A stretch of DNA of 64,000 bases from JASGDN01 sp049841275 (GCA_049841275.1 JASGDN010000072.1:1-64000), one strand, 5' to 3'; numbered from the stretch's first letter, positions 26,400 to 36,129 are shown. Numbers and translations: made by a program. Notes: a model not told the origin generated them from the sequence alone.

Positions 26400-27155
26400 A
26401 TGGACGAACAGACGATGCGATTCGAAGATGTGCCACTGGACGACATCGGCAAGACGTGGGGACCACGCCCGACCGAGCGCATGGTCGCCCACATCCGCCA
26501 GCACGGCGTGCTGATGCCGGTCCTGCTGGCGGAGGCGCCGGATGACGACGGCGTGCTTGCGCTCCGCCTGGTGGATGGCAACCGGCGCGTGGCGGCAGCG
26601 CGGGAGGCCGGTCTGACGCACATTCCGGCAATCGTTGTGGGCGCCATGGACGATGCGGCGATCGCCGAACTGACCATCGCCGCGAACACCCTGCGCACGA
26701 ACAATCCCGTCACCGAGTGGTGGGCGATCGACGATCTCCACCAGGCCGGTATCCGGGATACCACGATCGCCGAGCGTACTGGCATGACGCCTGCCACCCT
26801 GAAGGCACGCACCCGATACGGACAACTCGATCCGCGCATCTTCTCCGGCCTGGTCTACGGACGCATCGCCCCGAGCGTGGTCGACAAGGCCGTCCGCCTG
26901 CCGATCGAGGCGCAGGACCGCATCGGTGAGGCGTTCGAGGAGACCGGATCGCTCCAGACATGGCAGGTGGAACAGGAAGCAAAGAAATACCGCCAGCCGC
27001 GCGCCGGGTCCGCACCGCAGTCACCGGAAGACCTCGCCTTCCAACTCGACGCGCTCGCCAGCGCCGCCAAGGGTCTTGGCCTCGACCGGGATGCCTGGCT
27101 CCGCGCCGCCGCCGAGGCGTTCGATCGCATTGAGGACGAGCCCGGCGAGGAGTGA
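26400..27155 (+). CDS. ParB/Srx-domain DNA-binding or regulatory protein
   Basis: 251 residues. An N-terminal ParB-like domain has the hallmark LVDGNRRVAAAREAG, followed by IPAIVV. A helical HTH-like region comes next (IAERTGMTPATLKARTRYG, about 120-140). Lacking the usual chromosome-partitioning context and the C-terminal dimer domain, it is probably a stand-alone ParB-like regulator rather than the chromosomal ParB. GGGGAGG at 26390-26396 supports the ATG at 26400; an ATG at 26388 overlaps that site. Target sites unknown. Confidence 0.8.
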   Translation: MDEQTMRFEDVPLDDIGKTWGPRPTERMVAHIRQHGVLMPVLLAEAPDDDGVLALRLVDGNRRVAAAREAGLTHIPAIVVGAMDDAAIAELTIAANTLRTNNPVTEWWAIDDLHQAGIRDTTIAERTGMTPATLKARTRYGQLDPRIFSGLVYGRIAPSVVDKAVRLPIEAQDRIGEAFEETGSLQTWQVEQEAKKYRQPRAGSAPQSPEDLAFQLDALASAAKGLGLDRDAWLRAAAEAFDRIEDEPGEE

Positions 27156-27272
27156 GTACCGTGGTCCAGGCGTTGCGACGCCTATACTCTCGTTGACAGA
27201 CGCGACGCCGGATGCTACCTCCGGCGTCATCGAGATACTCGTTCGATCCCATCATCGGAGTTCATCGCCACC

Positions 27273-27566
27273 ATGACCGAGCACGCTTCATCGACCGCAT
27301 CCCTCACCTGGTCCGGCCCCAGCCCTTATTGCGAGATCGGCCGCAATCACCCGCGCGATCGCCACCGCATGAAGGCCCTCGCCGGATACGATCTCGTCTG
27401 GTCCTGCGAGCGTCACTCGCTCTTCGCCCAGCTCGTCGACGCGGGGACCGGCGGCTCCCTGAAGCGCAACGACGAGTTCACCATGCACGACAGCGGCGAA
27501 GGCATCGTCACCGGCATCGGCGACGAGCGCGGCGGCGGCATCCTCATCTACTACCGCGCCAAGTAG
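27273..27566 (+). CDS. Conserved-looking hypothetical protein (97 aa)
   Basis: A small soluble protein with a Thr/Ser-rich start, a central WSCERHSLFAQLVDAGTGG stretch and a Gly-rich end (GIVTGIGDERGGGILIYY). No membrane segment, no metal motif, no family that I recognise. Codon use looks like its neighbours. The next gene begins 8 bases after its stop, so it is probably cotranscribed with the LLM oxidoreductase gene. Confidence 0.6.
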   Translation: MTEHASSTASLTWSGPSPYCEIGRNHPRDRHRMKALAGYDLVWSCERHSLFAQLVDAGTGGSLKRNDEFTMHDSGEGIVTGIGDERGGGILIYYRAK

Positions 27567-27573
27567 CATCCGG

Positions 27574-28710
27574 ATGGCGACCGCGCCACAATCGGGAACC
27601 GACCGGCCGCCGTTCGCCTTCGCGCTCGACGCCGGTCCAGGCGAATGGGTCGCCGCCCGCAAGGACGGCCTGGCCGCGTACCGTCGTGCCGTCGATCGCA
27701 CCATCGACCTGGCACGGATCGCCGAGCAGGCGGGGATCGCCTCGTTCTGGGCGATGGAGGACCCGGACGGCTGGGATGCCTTCGCCGTGCTGGCGGCAGT
27801 TGCCCGCGCCACCGAGCGCATCCAGCTCGGACCCGGCGTCACCAACCCCTACTATCGCCACCCGAGCCTGATCGCCGCGTCAGTTTCCACACTCGACGCC
27901 CTGAGCGACGGCCGCGCCTTCCTCGGCTTCGGGCGCGGTCAGGCAGAGTGGTACCGGTACGCGCTCGGTATCCACGTCGGCAAGCCGCTGCGCGCGCTGG
28001 AGGAGACGATCGACATCCTCCGCCAGTGGTGGCGCCTTCCCTCGGAAGCGAGCTCCCCGGAAACCGCGACCGAGTTCCAGGTCGACGCCTGGAAACGCGG
28101 AATCGCCCCCATCCAACGGCATGTTCCGGTTTACCTGGCGGCAGTCGGCCCCCAGGCGCTCCGCCTCGCCGGACGCAAGGCCGACGGCGTCCTGTTCAAC
28201 GACCTCGCCTCCCGCCACTTCCTCGCCGACGCCGTGGAAACGGTGCGGAACGCGGCAATCTCGGCAGGCCGCGAACCGGAGTCGTTGCGTTTTATCGCCC
28301 GCGCGGCGGCGACCGTCACCGATGACCCGGAGGCCGTCTACGAGCGGCGGAAGGCGACGGTCGCGGTCATCCACGCCCTTCCCGGCATGGAACGCCTGCT
28401 GGCAACCCCCGGCTACGACATCGATGCGATCATCGGCGAGGTTCGGCGGGTGATGCGCACCGACGAGGTGCTGGCACATGGCGGTGCGTTCGCCGACCTT
28501 CGTCAAGCAGGGGACCTCGACGCGGCGAGGCAGGCAATCCCCACCGATCTCATGCAGGAGCTGGTCATCGCCGGGACGGCCACCGAAGTCCGGCAACGCC
28601 TGACGGAGCTTCGGGATCTCGGCATCACCGATGTCGTCCTCGCGCAACCCGGCCCGGATGCCACCGTCGAGTCGCTAGCTACACTCATCGACGCCATCCA
28701 CCCTGAATGA
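27574..28710 (+). CDS. LLM-class (F420- or FMN-dependent) oxidoreductase
   Basis: 378-residue luciferase-like TIM barrel. Typical segments are IAEQAGIASFWAMED, RIQLGPGVTNPYYRHPSL and GRAFLGFGRGQAEW, the last two resembling methylenetetrahydromethanopterin reductase-like F420 enzymes. PVYLAAVGPQALRLAGRKADGV is the usual later motif. The enzyme acts in the cytoplasm; substrate and cofactor are not resolved by sequence. Starts 8 bases after the small unknown gene. Confidence 0.86.
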   Translation: MATAPQSGTDRPPFAFALDAGPGEWVAARKDGLAAYRRAVDRTIDLARIAEQAGIASFWAMEDPDGWDAFAVLAAVARATERIQLGPGVTNPYYRHPSLIAASVSTLDALSDGRAFLGFGRGQAEWYRYALGIHVGKPLRALEETIDILRQWWRLPSEASSPETATEFQVDAWKRGIAPIQRHVPVYLAAVGPQALRLAGRKADGVLFNDLASRHFLADAVETVRNAAISAGREPESLRFIARAAATVTDDPEAVYERRKATVAVIHALPGMERLLATPGYDIDAIIGEVRRVMRTDEVLAHGGAFADLRQAGDLDAARQAIPTDLMQELVIAGTATEVRQRLTELRDLGITDVVLAQPGPDATVESLATLIDAIHPE

Positions 28711-28822
28711 CGGAACGGCGCAGGTATCATTCGCAAACAGAACGTCGCAAGGAAAACGAAGCACCCAGCGCCCGCACCGTCGCGAGGGGCATGGGTCTTC
28801 CATCAACGGGGAAGGACGCACG

Positions 28823-31324
28823 ATGTCGCTTGCCACACCACACGATGCGGAAGAACCGACCTACGCCACCCTGATCGCCCAGATGACTCCAGGGGAGAAA
28901 GCATCGCTGCTCGCCGGCATCAGCATGTGGGAGACGCCCGCCATCGAACGGCTCGGCATCCCCGCCATGCGCGTGTCCGATGGCCCGAACGGCGCCCGTG
29001 GCAGCGAGGGATTCGTTGGCGGTGCCACCACCTCGGCGGCCTTCCCGGTCGGCATCGCCCTCGCCTCGACGTGGGATGTCGAGCGCATCGGGCAGATCGG
29101 ACACGCGCTGGGCGAGGAAGCCAAGACGAAGGGCGCCCGCCTCCTGCTCGGCCCAACGGTCAACATCCACCGCTCGCCCTTCAATGGCCGCAACTTCGAG
29201 TGCTATTCGGAGGATCCCTATCTCTCCGCACGCATGGTGGTCGGTTACATCACCGGTCTTCAGCGGACCGGCGTCGGCGCGACCGTCAAGCACTTCGTCC
29301 TCAACGACTCCGAGTTCGAACGCAACTCGATCAGCGTCGAGGCCGACGAGCGCACCCTCCGCGAAATCTCTCTCCCACCGTTCTACGCCGCCGTGAAGGA
29401 AGCCGGCACCTGGGCGCTGATGACCGCCTACAACCGGATCGACGGCATCTTCGCCGGAGAGAATCCCTACACGATCCACGAGTTGCTCAAGGGCGAGTGG
29501 GGCTTCGACGGCCTCGTGATGTCCGACTGGTTCGGCACGCACAGCACCATCGAGGCCCTGGAGGCCGGGCTCGACCTGGAGATGCCGGGACCGCCGATCT
29601 GGCGCGGCGCGAAGCTCGCCACAGCCATCGAGGATGGCTTCGTCTCCACGGAGGCGGTCGATGACGCCATCGAGCGTGTCCTGCGCACGATGGAGCGTAC
29701 TGGCGTCTTCACGGAGCCGGATACCGGACCAGAGCAGGGGATCGACCGCCCGGAGCACCGCGCCCTGATCCGCCAGACCAGCGCGGAAGCGACCGTGCTG
29801 CTGCGCAACGAGAACGCTGCGCTTCCGCTCGACCGGCAGAAGGTGAAGAAGATTGCCGTGATCGGCCCGAATGCGAAAGCAGCGCAGATCATGGGCGGCG
29901 GCAGCGCGCAGGTGAACGCCCATTACATCGTCTCCCCGTGGGACGCCCTCACCACCCGGCTCCACGGCGAGGCCGAGTTCACGTTTGCCCAGGGCGCCTT
30001 CAACCACAAGCGGCTTCCGGCCGTTCCCACCGAGTTCCTGCGGGACGGAGTCTTCTCGTATGCTTTTTACGGAAATACGGAACTCGGTGATGATCCGGTA
30101 GGCTTCCTTACCACCCCGGCATCGGAGCAGATCTGGTTCGCGCCGCCGGTGCCGGAACTCGGTCCCGGTCCGTTCTTCGCTCGCGCCACCGCAACCTTCA
30201 TCCCCGCCGAAACCGGCACACATACCTTCAGCCTCACCAGCGCCGGCCTCGCCCGCCTCTTCGTCGATGGACAACTCCTGATCGACAATTGGGGCGACTA
30301 CCGACATGGCGACTACTTCTTCGGCATGGGCAGCGTCGAGCGCATGGCCACCATCGACCTCGACGCCGGCTCCAGCCACGACCTGACCGTCGAGTTCCAC
30401 TCGTCGGAGATCTCGCCCCTGAAGGCGGTCCGTCTCGGCTACCTGCCGCCGGAGGACCCGGATACCATCGCCAATGCCGCTGCCACCGCCGCCGAAGCCG
30501 ATGTCGCGCTCGTATTCGTCGGCCGCACCGGCGAGTGGGACAGCGAAGGCGCCGATCTCCCCGCCGATCTCCGGTTGCCGGGGGAGCAGGACGACTTGGT
30601 GGCCGCCGTGGCCGCCGCGAACCCGAACACGATCGTCGTGCTCCAGACCGGCACGCCGGTGGCATTGCCCTGGTTGAGCGACGTCGTCGCGGTGGTCCAG
30701 ACATGGTACCCAGGCCAGGAATGCGGCAACGCCATCGCCGACATCCTGCTTGGTGACGTGAATCCATCCGGCAAGTTGACTCAGACCTGGCCGAAACGTC
30801 CGGAGGACAATCCGGCCTTCCTGAATTATCCCGGCGAGAATGGACACGTTCACTACGGCGAGCGGATGTTCGTCGGCTATCGATGGTACGAGGCGCGCGG
30901 CATCGAGCCGCTCTTCCCGTTCGGCTTCGGCCTCTCCTACACCACGTTCGCATACGGCGACCTTACCGTGGACCGCACCACGGTCCAGCCCGGCCAGACC
31001 GTAACCGCGACAATCCGCGTCACGAACGTCGGACCGATACCCGGTGCGGAGGTCGTGCAGGTCTACGTCGAGGACGTGGAGTCTTCGCTATCCCGACCAC
31101 ACAAGGAACTGAAGGGCTTCCGCAAGGTGATGCTGCAGCCGGGCGAATCGGCGGAGGTGAGTGTCACGCTCGACCGGTCCGCGTTCGCCGCCTGGGACGA
31201 CGGCATCCACCAGTGGCGCGCCGAGGCCGGCGAGTTCGTCATCCACGCCGGAGCCTCGTCGACGGACATCCGTTCATCCGCCTCTCTCACCCTGACCGAC
31301 GACGAGACATTCCTGCATCCGTAA
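28823..31324 (+). CDS. GH3 beta-glucosidase with inserted PA14 domain
   Basis: 833 residues without a signal peptide, so probably cytoplasmic. The N-terminal GH3 barrel (about 15-310) contains the KHFVLNDSE motif and the nucleophile Asp in VMSDWFGTHS (about residue 234). The second GH3 domain is split by a PA14 carbohydrate-binding domain (about 395-545, FFARATATFIPAETGTHTF). A fibronectin type III-like domain ends the protein (about 720-830). This order is that of bacterial beta-glucosidases active on plant or steroid glycosides. It may release glucose from oligosaccharides brought in by the ABC importer downstream. GAAGGA at about 28811 precedes the ATG. Confidence 0.92.
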   Translation: MSLATPHDAEEPTYATLIAQMTPGEKASLLAGISMWETPAIERLGIPAMRVSDGPNGARGSEGFVGGATTSAAFPVGIALASTWDVERIGQIGHALGEEAKTKGARLLLGPTVNIHRSPFNGRNFECYSEDPYLSARMVVGYITGLQRTGVGATVKHFVLNDSEFERNSISVEADERTLREISLPPFYAAVKEAGTWALMTAYNRIDGIFAGENPYTIHELLKGEWGFDGLVMSDWFGTHSTIEALEAGLDLEMPGPPIWRGAKLATAIEDGFVSTEAVDDAIERVLRTMERTGVFTEPDTGPEQGIDRPEHRALIRQTSAEATVLLRNENAALPLDRQKVKKIAVIGPNAKAAQIMGGGSAQVNAHYIVSPWDALTTRLHGEAEFTFAQGAFNHKRLPAVPTEFLRDGVFSYAFYGNTELGDDPVGFLTTPASEQIWFAPPVPELGPGPFFARATATFIPAETGTHTFSLTSAGLARLFVDGQLLIDNWGDYRHGDYFFGMGSVERMATIDLDAGSSHDLTVEFHSSEISPLKAVRLGYLPPEDPDTIANAAATAAEADVALVFVGRTGEWDSEGADLPADLRLPGEQDDLVAAVAAANPNTIVVLQTGTPVALPWLSDVVAVVQTWYPGQECGNAIADILLGDVNPSGKLTQTWPKRPEDNPAFLNYPGENGHVHYGERMFVGYRWYEARGIEPLFPFGFGLSYTTFAYGDLTVDRTTVQPGQTVTATIRVTNVGPIPGAEVVQVYVEDVESSLSRPHKELKGFRKVMLQPGESAEVSVTLDRSAFAAWDDGIHQWRAEAGEFVIHAGASSTDIRSSASLTLTDDETFLHP

Positions 31325-31426
31325 GCCCAACGAGCGCAGGACCACGGCAACCGGACATAGAGCGATAGGGGCGCCAGCAATAGTGCCCACCATCATGGCG
31401 TCATTCGGGTAGCACTTCAGGCAATC

Positions 31427-31456
31427 GGGGTTGAGGATTACGTAATCCCCAACCCC
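31427..31456 (+). terminator. Dyad behind the GH3 gene
   Basis: 14-base arms (GGGGTTGAGGATTA and TAATCCCCAACCCC, one mismatch) around a 2-base centre. It is about 100 bases after the beta-glucosidase stop and could also belong to the repeat in this gap. Confidence 0.45.
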
Positions 31457-31528
31457 TACAGCAGGGCTCGAAAGGGGTGCCAACCCAGACGGAATGTTCC
31501 GTGCAGGGGCGGTCCCGGCTTATAGCCG

Positions 31529-31549
31529 CCATTACGAATTTCGCTCTAT
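31529..31549 (-). repeat. Dispersed 21-base repeat, copy 2
   Basis: The reverse complement matches 4363-4383 at 20 of 21 bases. Confidence 0.6.
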
Positions 31550-31747
31550 TGCGTGAAGCAAGCACCCATCGAAAATGAAATCGAATTCATCGTCATCCGT
31601 GATGTCGATAGCCGGACGTCTATTGTGAACTAGCCAGCCCCGGAGCCCGGTTGCGGGACCTACGTCCAGGACCCCCGCAGGGCTGCTTCCCAGGAAACCA
31701 CAACGGATACAGGACCTTCCGACCGTTCGACTGACTCGAACGAGCCG

Positions 31748-31777
31748 TTGACACCCTATATGATCTATTTCTACCAT
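31748..31777 (+). promoter_or_regulatory. Sigma-70-like promoter for the sugar-catabolism operon
   Basis: TTGACA at 31748-31753, an 18-base spacer, then TACCAT at 31772-31777, in an AT-rich patch that is unusual for this DNA. It would give a leader of about 250 bases before the GTG at 32036. Confidence 0.45.
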
Positions 31778-32035
31778 CACCAACACACAGTCACTCATAT
31801 GATGTCTCCGCTCTCCCCGTCGAACGGTACGTCGCACAGGATTTCCACGCCCGACGATCCCGCTGAGCACGCGCGTCGGGCAGTCTCCACCATCAATCCA
31901 TGCCATCATGCTGAAGCATCGAACAGCCACCGGCACACACCGATCCGTACGATTCATCGTGTTATCCCGGCCTCCGGCATCTCGCTAGACCGGCTATCGT
32001 CGGCTCCGACCAGAGCCAGTCATGGAAGGACCCCT

Positions 32036-32884
32036 GTGACCCTGCCCATCGGATGCGGCCAGCTCACCTGGCGGCGTGAAGAATTCACCCCGGAACAGAT
32101 CCTCGCGGAGATCGCAGAAGCCGGATATGACGGCGCTCCCGCCGGGGGATCCGATCCGGAAGCCACGCACGCCCTTTTCACCGCCGCCGGCCTCAAACCC
32201 GCGCCCGGCTACTTCGGCGCCCAATTCTGGGACCCGGCCCAGCGCGACGACCTCATCGCCAAGGCCCACGAGCATGCGACGGCGCATCAGGCACTTGGAC
32301 TCACCGAGCTCTACGTCGCGGCGAACCTCACCCCGGAACGCATCGCCGTCGCCGGGCATGTCAGCCCGGAGGACGCCCTCTCCGACGAGGGATACGCCGC
32401 CTTCGCCGACACGCTGAACGCGGTTGGCAAGGCAACCCTGGAGCATGGCGTTTCCATCTGCTTCCACAACCACGTCGGCTCGTACATTGAGACCCGGGCC
32501 GAACTGGACAAGCTCTTCGGGCTCGTCGACCGCAATGTCGTCTTCCTCGGACCGGACTTCGGCCACCTTGCGTGGGCCGGTGACGATTCGGTCCAGCTGG
32601 TGAAGGACTACGGCGACGCCATCAAGACGGTTCACATCAAGGACATCGACCGGTCGGTGCTGGAGCACGGCGTGGCCGCCAGCTGGGACTATCGCCAGTT
32701 CTCCGACGCTGGCATCTTCACCGAGCTCGGGCGTGGCTTCGTCGATCTGCCCGGGATCTTTGCCGAGCTCGGCCGCTCCGGGTTCGCGGGCTGGGCCATC
32801 GTCGAGACCGATGTCACCCAGCTTCCGACGGCGAAGGAAAGCGCCGTCATCAGCCGCGAATACCTCAGGAGCATCGGCCTGTAG
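32036..32884 (+). CDS. Sugar phosphate isomerase/epimerase (IolE-like TIM barrel)
   Basis: 282 residues of the AP-endonuclease-2/xylose-isomerase TIM-barrel family, closest in look to inosose dehydratase (IolE). Metal-binding strands are seen as ICFHNHVGSYIET (His), VFLGPDFGHLAWAG (Asp/His), VHIKDID and WAIVETDVTQ (Glu). The GTG at 32036 has GGAAGGA at 32024-32030 with ideal spacing; the frame is open from 31748, but only this start fits the family. It opens the sugar cluster ahead of the ABC importer. The exact sugar is unknown. Confidence 0.87.
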   Translation: MTLPIGCGQLTWRREEFTPEQILAEIAEAGYDGAPAGGSDPEATHALFTAAGLKPAPGYFGAQFWDPAQRDDLIAKAHEHATAHQALGLTELYVAANLTPERIAVAGHVSPEDALSDEGYAAFADTLNAVGKATLEHGVSICFHNHVGSYIETRAELDKLFGLVDRNVVFLGPDFGHLAWAGDDSVQLVKDYGDAIKTVHIKDIDRSVLEHGVAASWDYRQFSDAGIFTELGRGFVDLPGIFAELGRSGFAGWAIVETDVTQLPTAKESAVISREYLRSIGL

Positions 32885-33015
32885 CACGTCGGGCTGACAC
32901 CCCACCCCGGTTCCGTCGAGCGTAGCCAGCAACCATCGTCAATCCCCCGAACCGTATCGCTCCGAAGGGCCGTGCGCCGCAGCACGCCCCGCCGATCCGC
33001 TCAAGGAGGTAGCAG

Positions 33016-35013
33016 ATGTCCAGGCGTTCGATCACCCGTCGTGAACTTGTCGGCTACAGCGCCGCAATCGGGGCCGGGGTGGCCCTCGCAGGTCAGGTTC
33101 CCGCCGCATCGGCGGCGCCATCCGCTCCGCCGATGAGCGTGGCCGCCCGCTTGCAGGACGAGGTCAAGTACGCATCGCTGAGCGACACCGTGCCCGCCGA
33201 GTTCAAGGAAGCGCCCATGCTGGCGGAACTCTCCAAGGCTGGCACCATCCCGCCAGTCAAGGATCGCCTGCCAGAGAAACCGCTGGTCGTCCAACCAATC
33301 GAAGTCGGGCAATATGGCGGCACGGCACACGTCGGAAACATCACTACCCAACTCGCCGGATACGACTGCGATTTCCTGATCGGGTGGGCCTACCATTTTC
33401 TGCGCTATTCGCCGGATCTCACCGAGGCAGTCCCCAACATCGCCGAATCAGTCGATGTCTCCGAGGATAAGTCCACCTACACCATTCATCTGCGCAAGGG
33501 GCTGAAGTGGTCCGATGGTGAACCCGTCACCTCCGCCGACGTCCTCTTTGCCTTCAACGACCTTGTCCTGAACAAGGAACTCACACCGTCCGTCCCCCAG
33601 GACATCAGCCCGGGTGGCAAGCCCGTCGTCGTCACCGCGCCTGACGAGTACACCGCCGAACTGAAATTCGCGGTGCCACACCCCCGATACTGGCTCTCGA
33701 ACCTGCCGCACCAGTACGGCACCTTCCAGGGCAAACAGATCCACCCGCAGCACTATCTCCAGCAATTCCACCCCAAATACAACCCCAAGGCGGAAGCCGA
33801 GGCCAAGGCAGCCAAGTACAACTCCTGGACCGAGCGCATGATCGACATGGCGCAGCATGGCATCAACAAGGATGTGCCAACCCTGCTCGCCTATGTCGTG
33901 GATGAGGATTCCACCACCTCGGTCCGCTGGAAGCGAAATCCCTACTTCTGGCAGGTCGACACCGAGGGCAACCAGTTGCCCTACATCGACTATGTCGAGC
34001 TGGAACGTCTCCAGAACGTCGAGTCCTACCATGCCAAGATCGTCACCGGCGCCTATGACTTCGCGGTCGGCAACACCGATGTCCTGAACTACCAGACCTA
34101 TCAGGATTCTGCCGAATCGGCTGGCTACACCGTCAATGTCTGGTCGAGCGGTCGCGGCAGCGAAGTCTTCTTCCAATGCAACATGAACGTCGAGGATGAG
34201 GTGCTGCGCAAGATCCATCAGGACGCCCGCTATCGCCAGGCGCTCTCGCTCGCCATCAACCGGGACGAGATGAACGAACTGCTCTTTTTCGGGCAGGCAA
34301 CCATCCGCCAGATGACGGTGCTCGACACCTCCGCCCACTTCAAGCAGGAGTATGCCGACGCCTTCATCACCTACGATGTCGACCAGGCAAACTCGTTGTT
34401 GGACGAGGTCGGGCTGACGTGGAACGACGACAAGTCGGTCCGCATACGCCCCGACGGCAAGCCGATGCAATTCACCTTCGACTACTTCGACGGTGAGGGG
34501 CCGAAGACCTCCATCCTCGAACTCGTCACCTCGTATTGGCGCGCCGTCGGGATCGAAGTGACCGCGAAGGCGATCACCCGCCAACTGCTCAGCCCGCGCG
34601 TCTCCGAGAACAAGGAACCGATGTCGATGTGGCATGGCGATGCATCCACCGACATCCTCCTCCCGGTGGACCGCAAGTGGTCGATCGGCAAGGTCGGTGA
34701 CGAAACCTCCATCGCCCCGCTCTGGAACGCCTGGTTCCAGTCCAATGGCGAACAGGGCGAGGAACCGCCCGATTGGTACATGGCGCCGCTGAACGCCTGG
34801 AAGCGGTTCAGCGAGACGCTCGATCCGGATGCCGCCGCCGAACTGCTCAAGTCCCAGGCGGACAATCTCTGGTCGATCGGCACCGTCGGCCAAACGCCGT
34901 GGCTGGCGATCAACAAAAACACCCTGATGAACGTGCCGACCTACGGCATTCACACCTGGGACGGACTCTTCCAGTTCCCCTACTACGCGCAGACATTCTT
35001 CTTCAAGCAGTAG
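33016..35013 (+). CDS. ABC transporter substrate-binding protein, family 5
   Basis: 665-residue extracytoplasmic binding protein of the peptide/nickel/oligosaccharide class (SBP_bac_5). A Tat-type signal (TRRELVGYSAAIGAGVALAG, about residues 8-27) ends in an AASAAPSA cleavage region with no lipobox Cys. The family core is clear: LRKGLKWSDGEPVTSADVLFAFN and later RQALSLAINRDEMNELLFFG. A strong AAGGAGGT precedes the ATG. Given the neighbouring sugar enzymes it more likely binds an oligosaccharide or glycoside than a peptide. That is inference from context. Confidence 0.92.
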   Translation: MSRRSITRRELVGYSAAIGAGVALAGQVPAASAAPSAPPMSVAARLQDEVKYASLSDTVPAEFKEAPMLAELSKAGTIPPVKDRLPEKPLVVQPIEVGQYGGTAHVGNITTQLAGYDCDFLIGWAYHFLRYSPDLTEAVPNIAESVDVSEDKSTYTIHLRKGLKWSDGEPVTSADVLFAFNDLVLNKELTPSVPQDISPGGKPVVVTAPDEYTAELKFAVPHPRYWLSNLPHQYGTFQGKQIHPQHYLQQFHPKYNPKAEAEAKAAKYNSWTERMIDMAQHGINKDVPTLLAYVVDEDSTTSVRWKRNPYFWQVDTEGNQLPYIDYVELERLQNVESYHAKIVTGAYDFAVGNTDVLNYQTYQDSAESAGYTVNVWSSGRGSEVFFQCNMNVEDEVLRKIHQDARYRQALSLAINRDEMNELLFFGQATIRQMTVLDTSAHFKQEYADAFITYDVDQANSLLDEVGLTWNDDKSVRIRPDGKPMQFTFDYFDGEGPKTSILELVTSYWRAVGIEVTAKAITRQLLSPRVSENKEPMSMWHGDASTDILLPVDRKWSIGKVGDETSIAPLWNAWFQSNGEQGEEPPDWYMAPLNAWKRFSETLDPDAAAELLKSQADNLWSIGTVGQTPWLAINKNTLMNVPTYGIHTWDGLFQFPYYAQTFFFKQ

Positions 35014-35074
35014 CCCGACCGGGGTCGCGCGTGTCGTGGGGGATGTTCACCCACGACCGCACGCCCAACCGCTC

Positions 35075-35107
35075 ATCGCCACTCCACGGGCGAGGTGGAG
35101 TGGCGAT
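35075..35107 (+). terminator. Intra-operon attenuator-like hairpin
   Basis: Perfect 13-base arms (ATCGCCACTCCAC with GTGGAGTGGCGAT) and a 7-base loop. It lies between the binding-protein and first permease genes, with a smaller 7-base hairpin just before it (35034-35056). Such hairpins commonly keep binding-protein mRNA more abundant than that of the permeases. Confidence 0.6.
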
Positions 35108-35142
35108 AGGGGTTGGAGCGTACGTTCGTAAGGAGGACGCAG

Positions 35143-36129
35143 GTGGGTGCCTACATCGGGAGACGATTCTTCTACATGCTCGTGCTGCTCGTGCTCAGCT
35201 CGATCATTTCGTTCGCCATCATCACCCTTCCTCCCGGTGACTACCTGACCTCCTACGTCGCCCAGTTGCGGTCGCAGGGACAGGACATCACCGACGATCA
35301 GGTCAAGTCGCTGGAAGCGGCCTACGGTCTCGGCAAACCCTGGCCGCAACAATACGCGCTCTGGATGAAAAAGATGCTGCTTGACGGCGACCTCGGTCGC
35401 TCGTTCGCCTGGCGGCAACCGGTCACCACGCTCATCATGGATCGGTTACCCGCCACACTCCTTGTCTCGATCGGGTCGACCCTCGTCGTCTACCTGATCG
35501 CCATCCCGATCGGCATCTACGCCGCCGTGCGGCAATACTCTGTCGGCGACTACATCATCACTTTCATCGGCTTCCTCGGGTTGGCGATCCCCAATTTCCT
35601 GTTAGCCCTTGTGCTGATGATGTTCGCCTACAACCAGTTCGGCATCAGCGTCGGAGGGCTCTATTCTCAGGACTACCAGAATGCCCCTTGGAGCCTGGCG
35701 AAATTCGGAGACTTGCTCATCCACCTGCCCGTGCCGCTCTTCGTGATCGGGATCGCCGGCACCGCGAACATCATTCGCGTCATGCGGGCGACATTGTTGG
35801 ATGAACTGAGCAAACCCTATGTCGAGACCGCCCGCGCCAAGGGCGTGAGCGAGTGGCGGTTGCTGCTGAAGTATCCCGTTCGCGTGGCGCTCAACCCAAT
35901 TGCCAGCAGTGTTGGCTGGCTTCTCCCAGCCATGTTCTCCGGTGCGACGATCACCGCCATCGTGCTGAACCTGCCAACCGTTGGGCCATTGCTGCTCGAT
36001 GCCCTCCAGACCGAGGATATGTTCCTCGCGGCTGGCATCGTCCTGATCCTGACCGCCCTCACGATCATCGGGACGTTCATCTCCGATCTGATCCTGATGT
36101 GGCTCGATCCGCGCATTCGCTTGATGTAG
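35143..36129 (+). CDS. ABC transporter permease, DppB/OppB type
   Basis: 328-residue inner-membrane permease with about six helices. It starts with GAYIGRRFFYMLVLLVLSSII, the usual first helix. The EAA-type loop that contacts the ATPases is YVETARAKGVSEWRLLLKYPVRVALNP. The GTG at 35143 follows AAGGAGG (35130-35136) at 6 bases; a TTG at 35113 is an artefact of the open frame. Partner of the next permease and the two ATPases. Confidence 0.92.
   Translation: MGAYIGRRFFYMLVLLVLSSIISFAIITLPPGDYLTSYVAQLRSQGQDITDDQVKSLEAAYGLGKPWPQQYALWMKKMLLDGDLGRSFAWRQPVTTLIMDRLPATLLVSIGSTLVVYLIAIPIGIYAAVRQYSVGDYIITFIGFLGLAIPNFLLALVLMMFAYNQFGISVGGLYSQDYQNAPWSLAKFGDLLIHLPVPLFVIGIAGTANIIRVMRATLLDELSKPYVETARAKGVSEWRLLLKYPVRVALNPIASSVGWLLPAMFSGATITAIVLNLPTVGPLLLDALQTEDMFLAAGIVLILTALTIIGTFISDLILMWLDPRIRLM

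Larger units (their letters stand above)
31325..32035. other. 711-base gap with repeats and a promoter
   Basis: No credible gene. It holds a terminator-like dyad (31427-31456), TAGGGGCG-type repeat fragments near 31366 and 31504, the second copy of the 21-base repeat (31529-31549), and a sigma-70-like promoter (31748-31777). ATAGAGCGA at 31358 and its reverse complement at 31541 frame the first part, so 31358-31549 may be one MITE-like insertion. Confidence 0.5.

Noticed and set aside
26400..27155. The chromosomal partition protein ParB and nearby origin
   Set aside because: No ParA, no parS-like site, no dnaA or gid genes nearby, and the dimerisation domain is missing.
28727..30853. A 708-codon minus-strand frame
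   Set aside because: Fully antisense to the GH3 beta-glucosidase, whose domains are unmistakable.
31532..31957. A 141-codon minus-strand frame in the 711-base gap
   Set aside because: Crosses the promoter and a dispersed repeat, with no ribosome site or family similarity. Its last part (DDDEFDFIFDGCLL) looks protein-like but is too little to support a gene.
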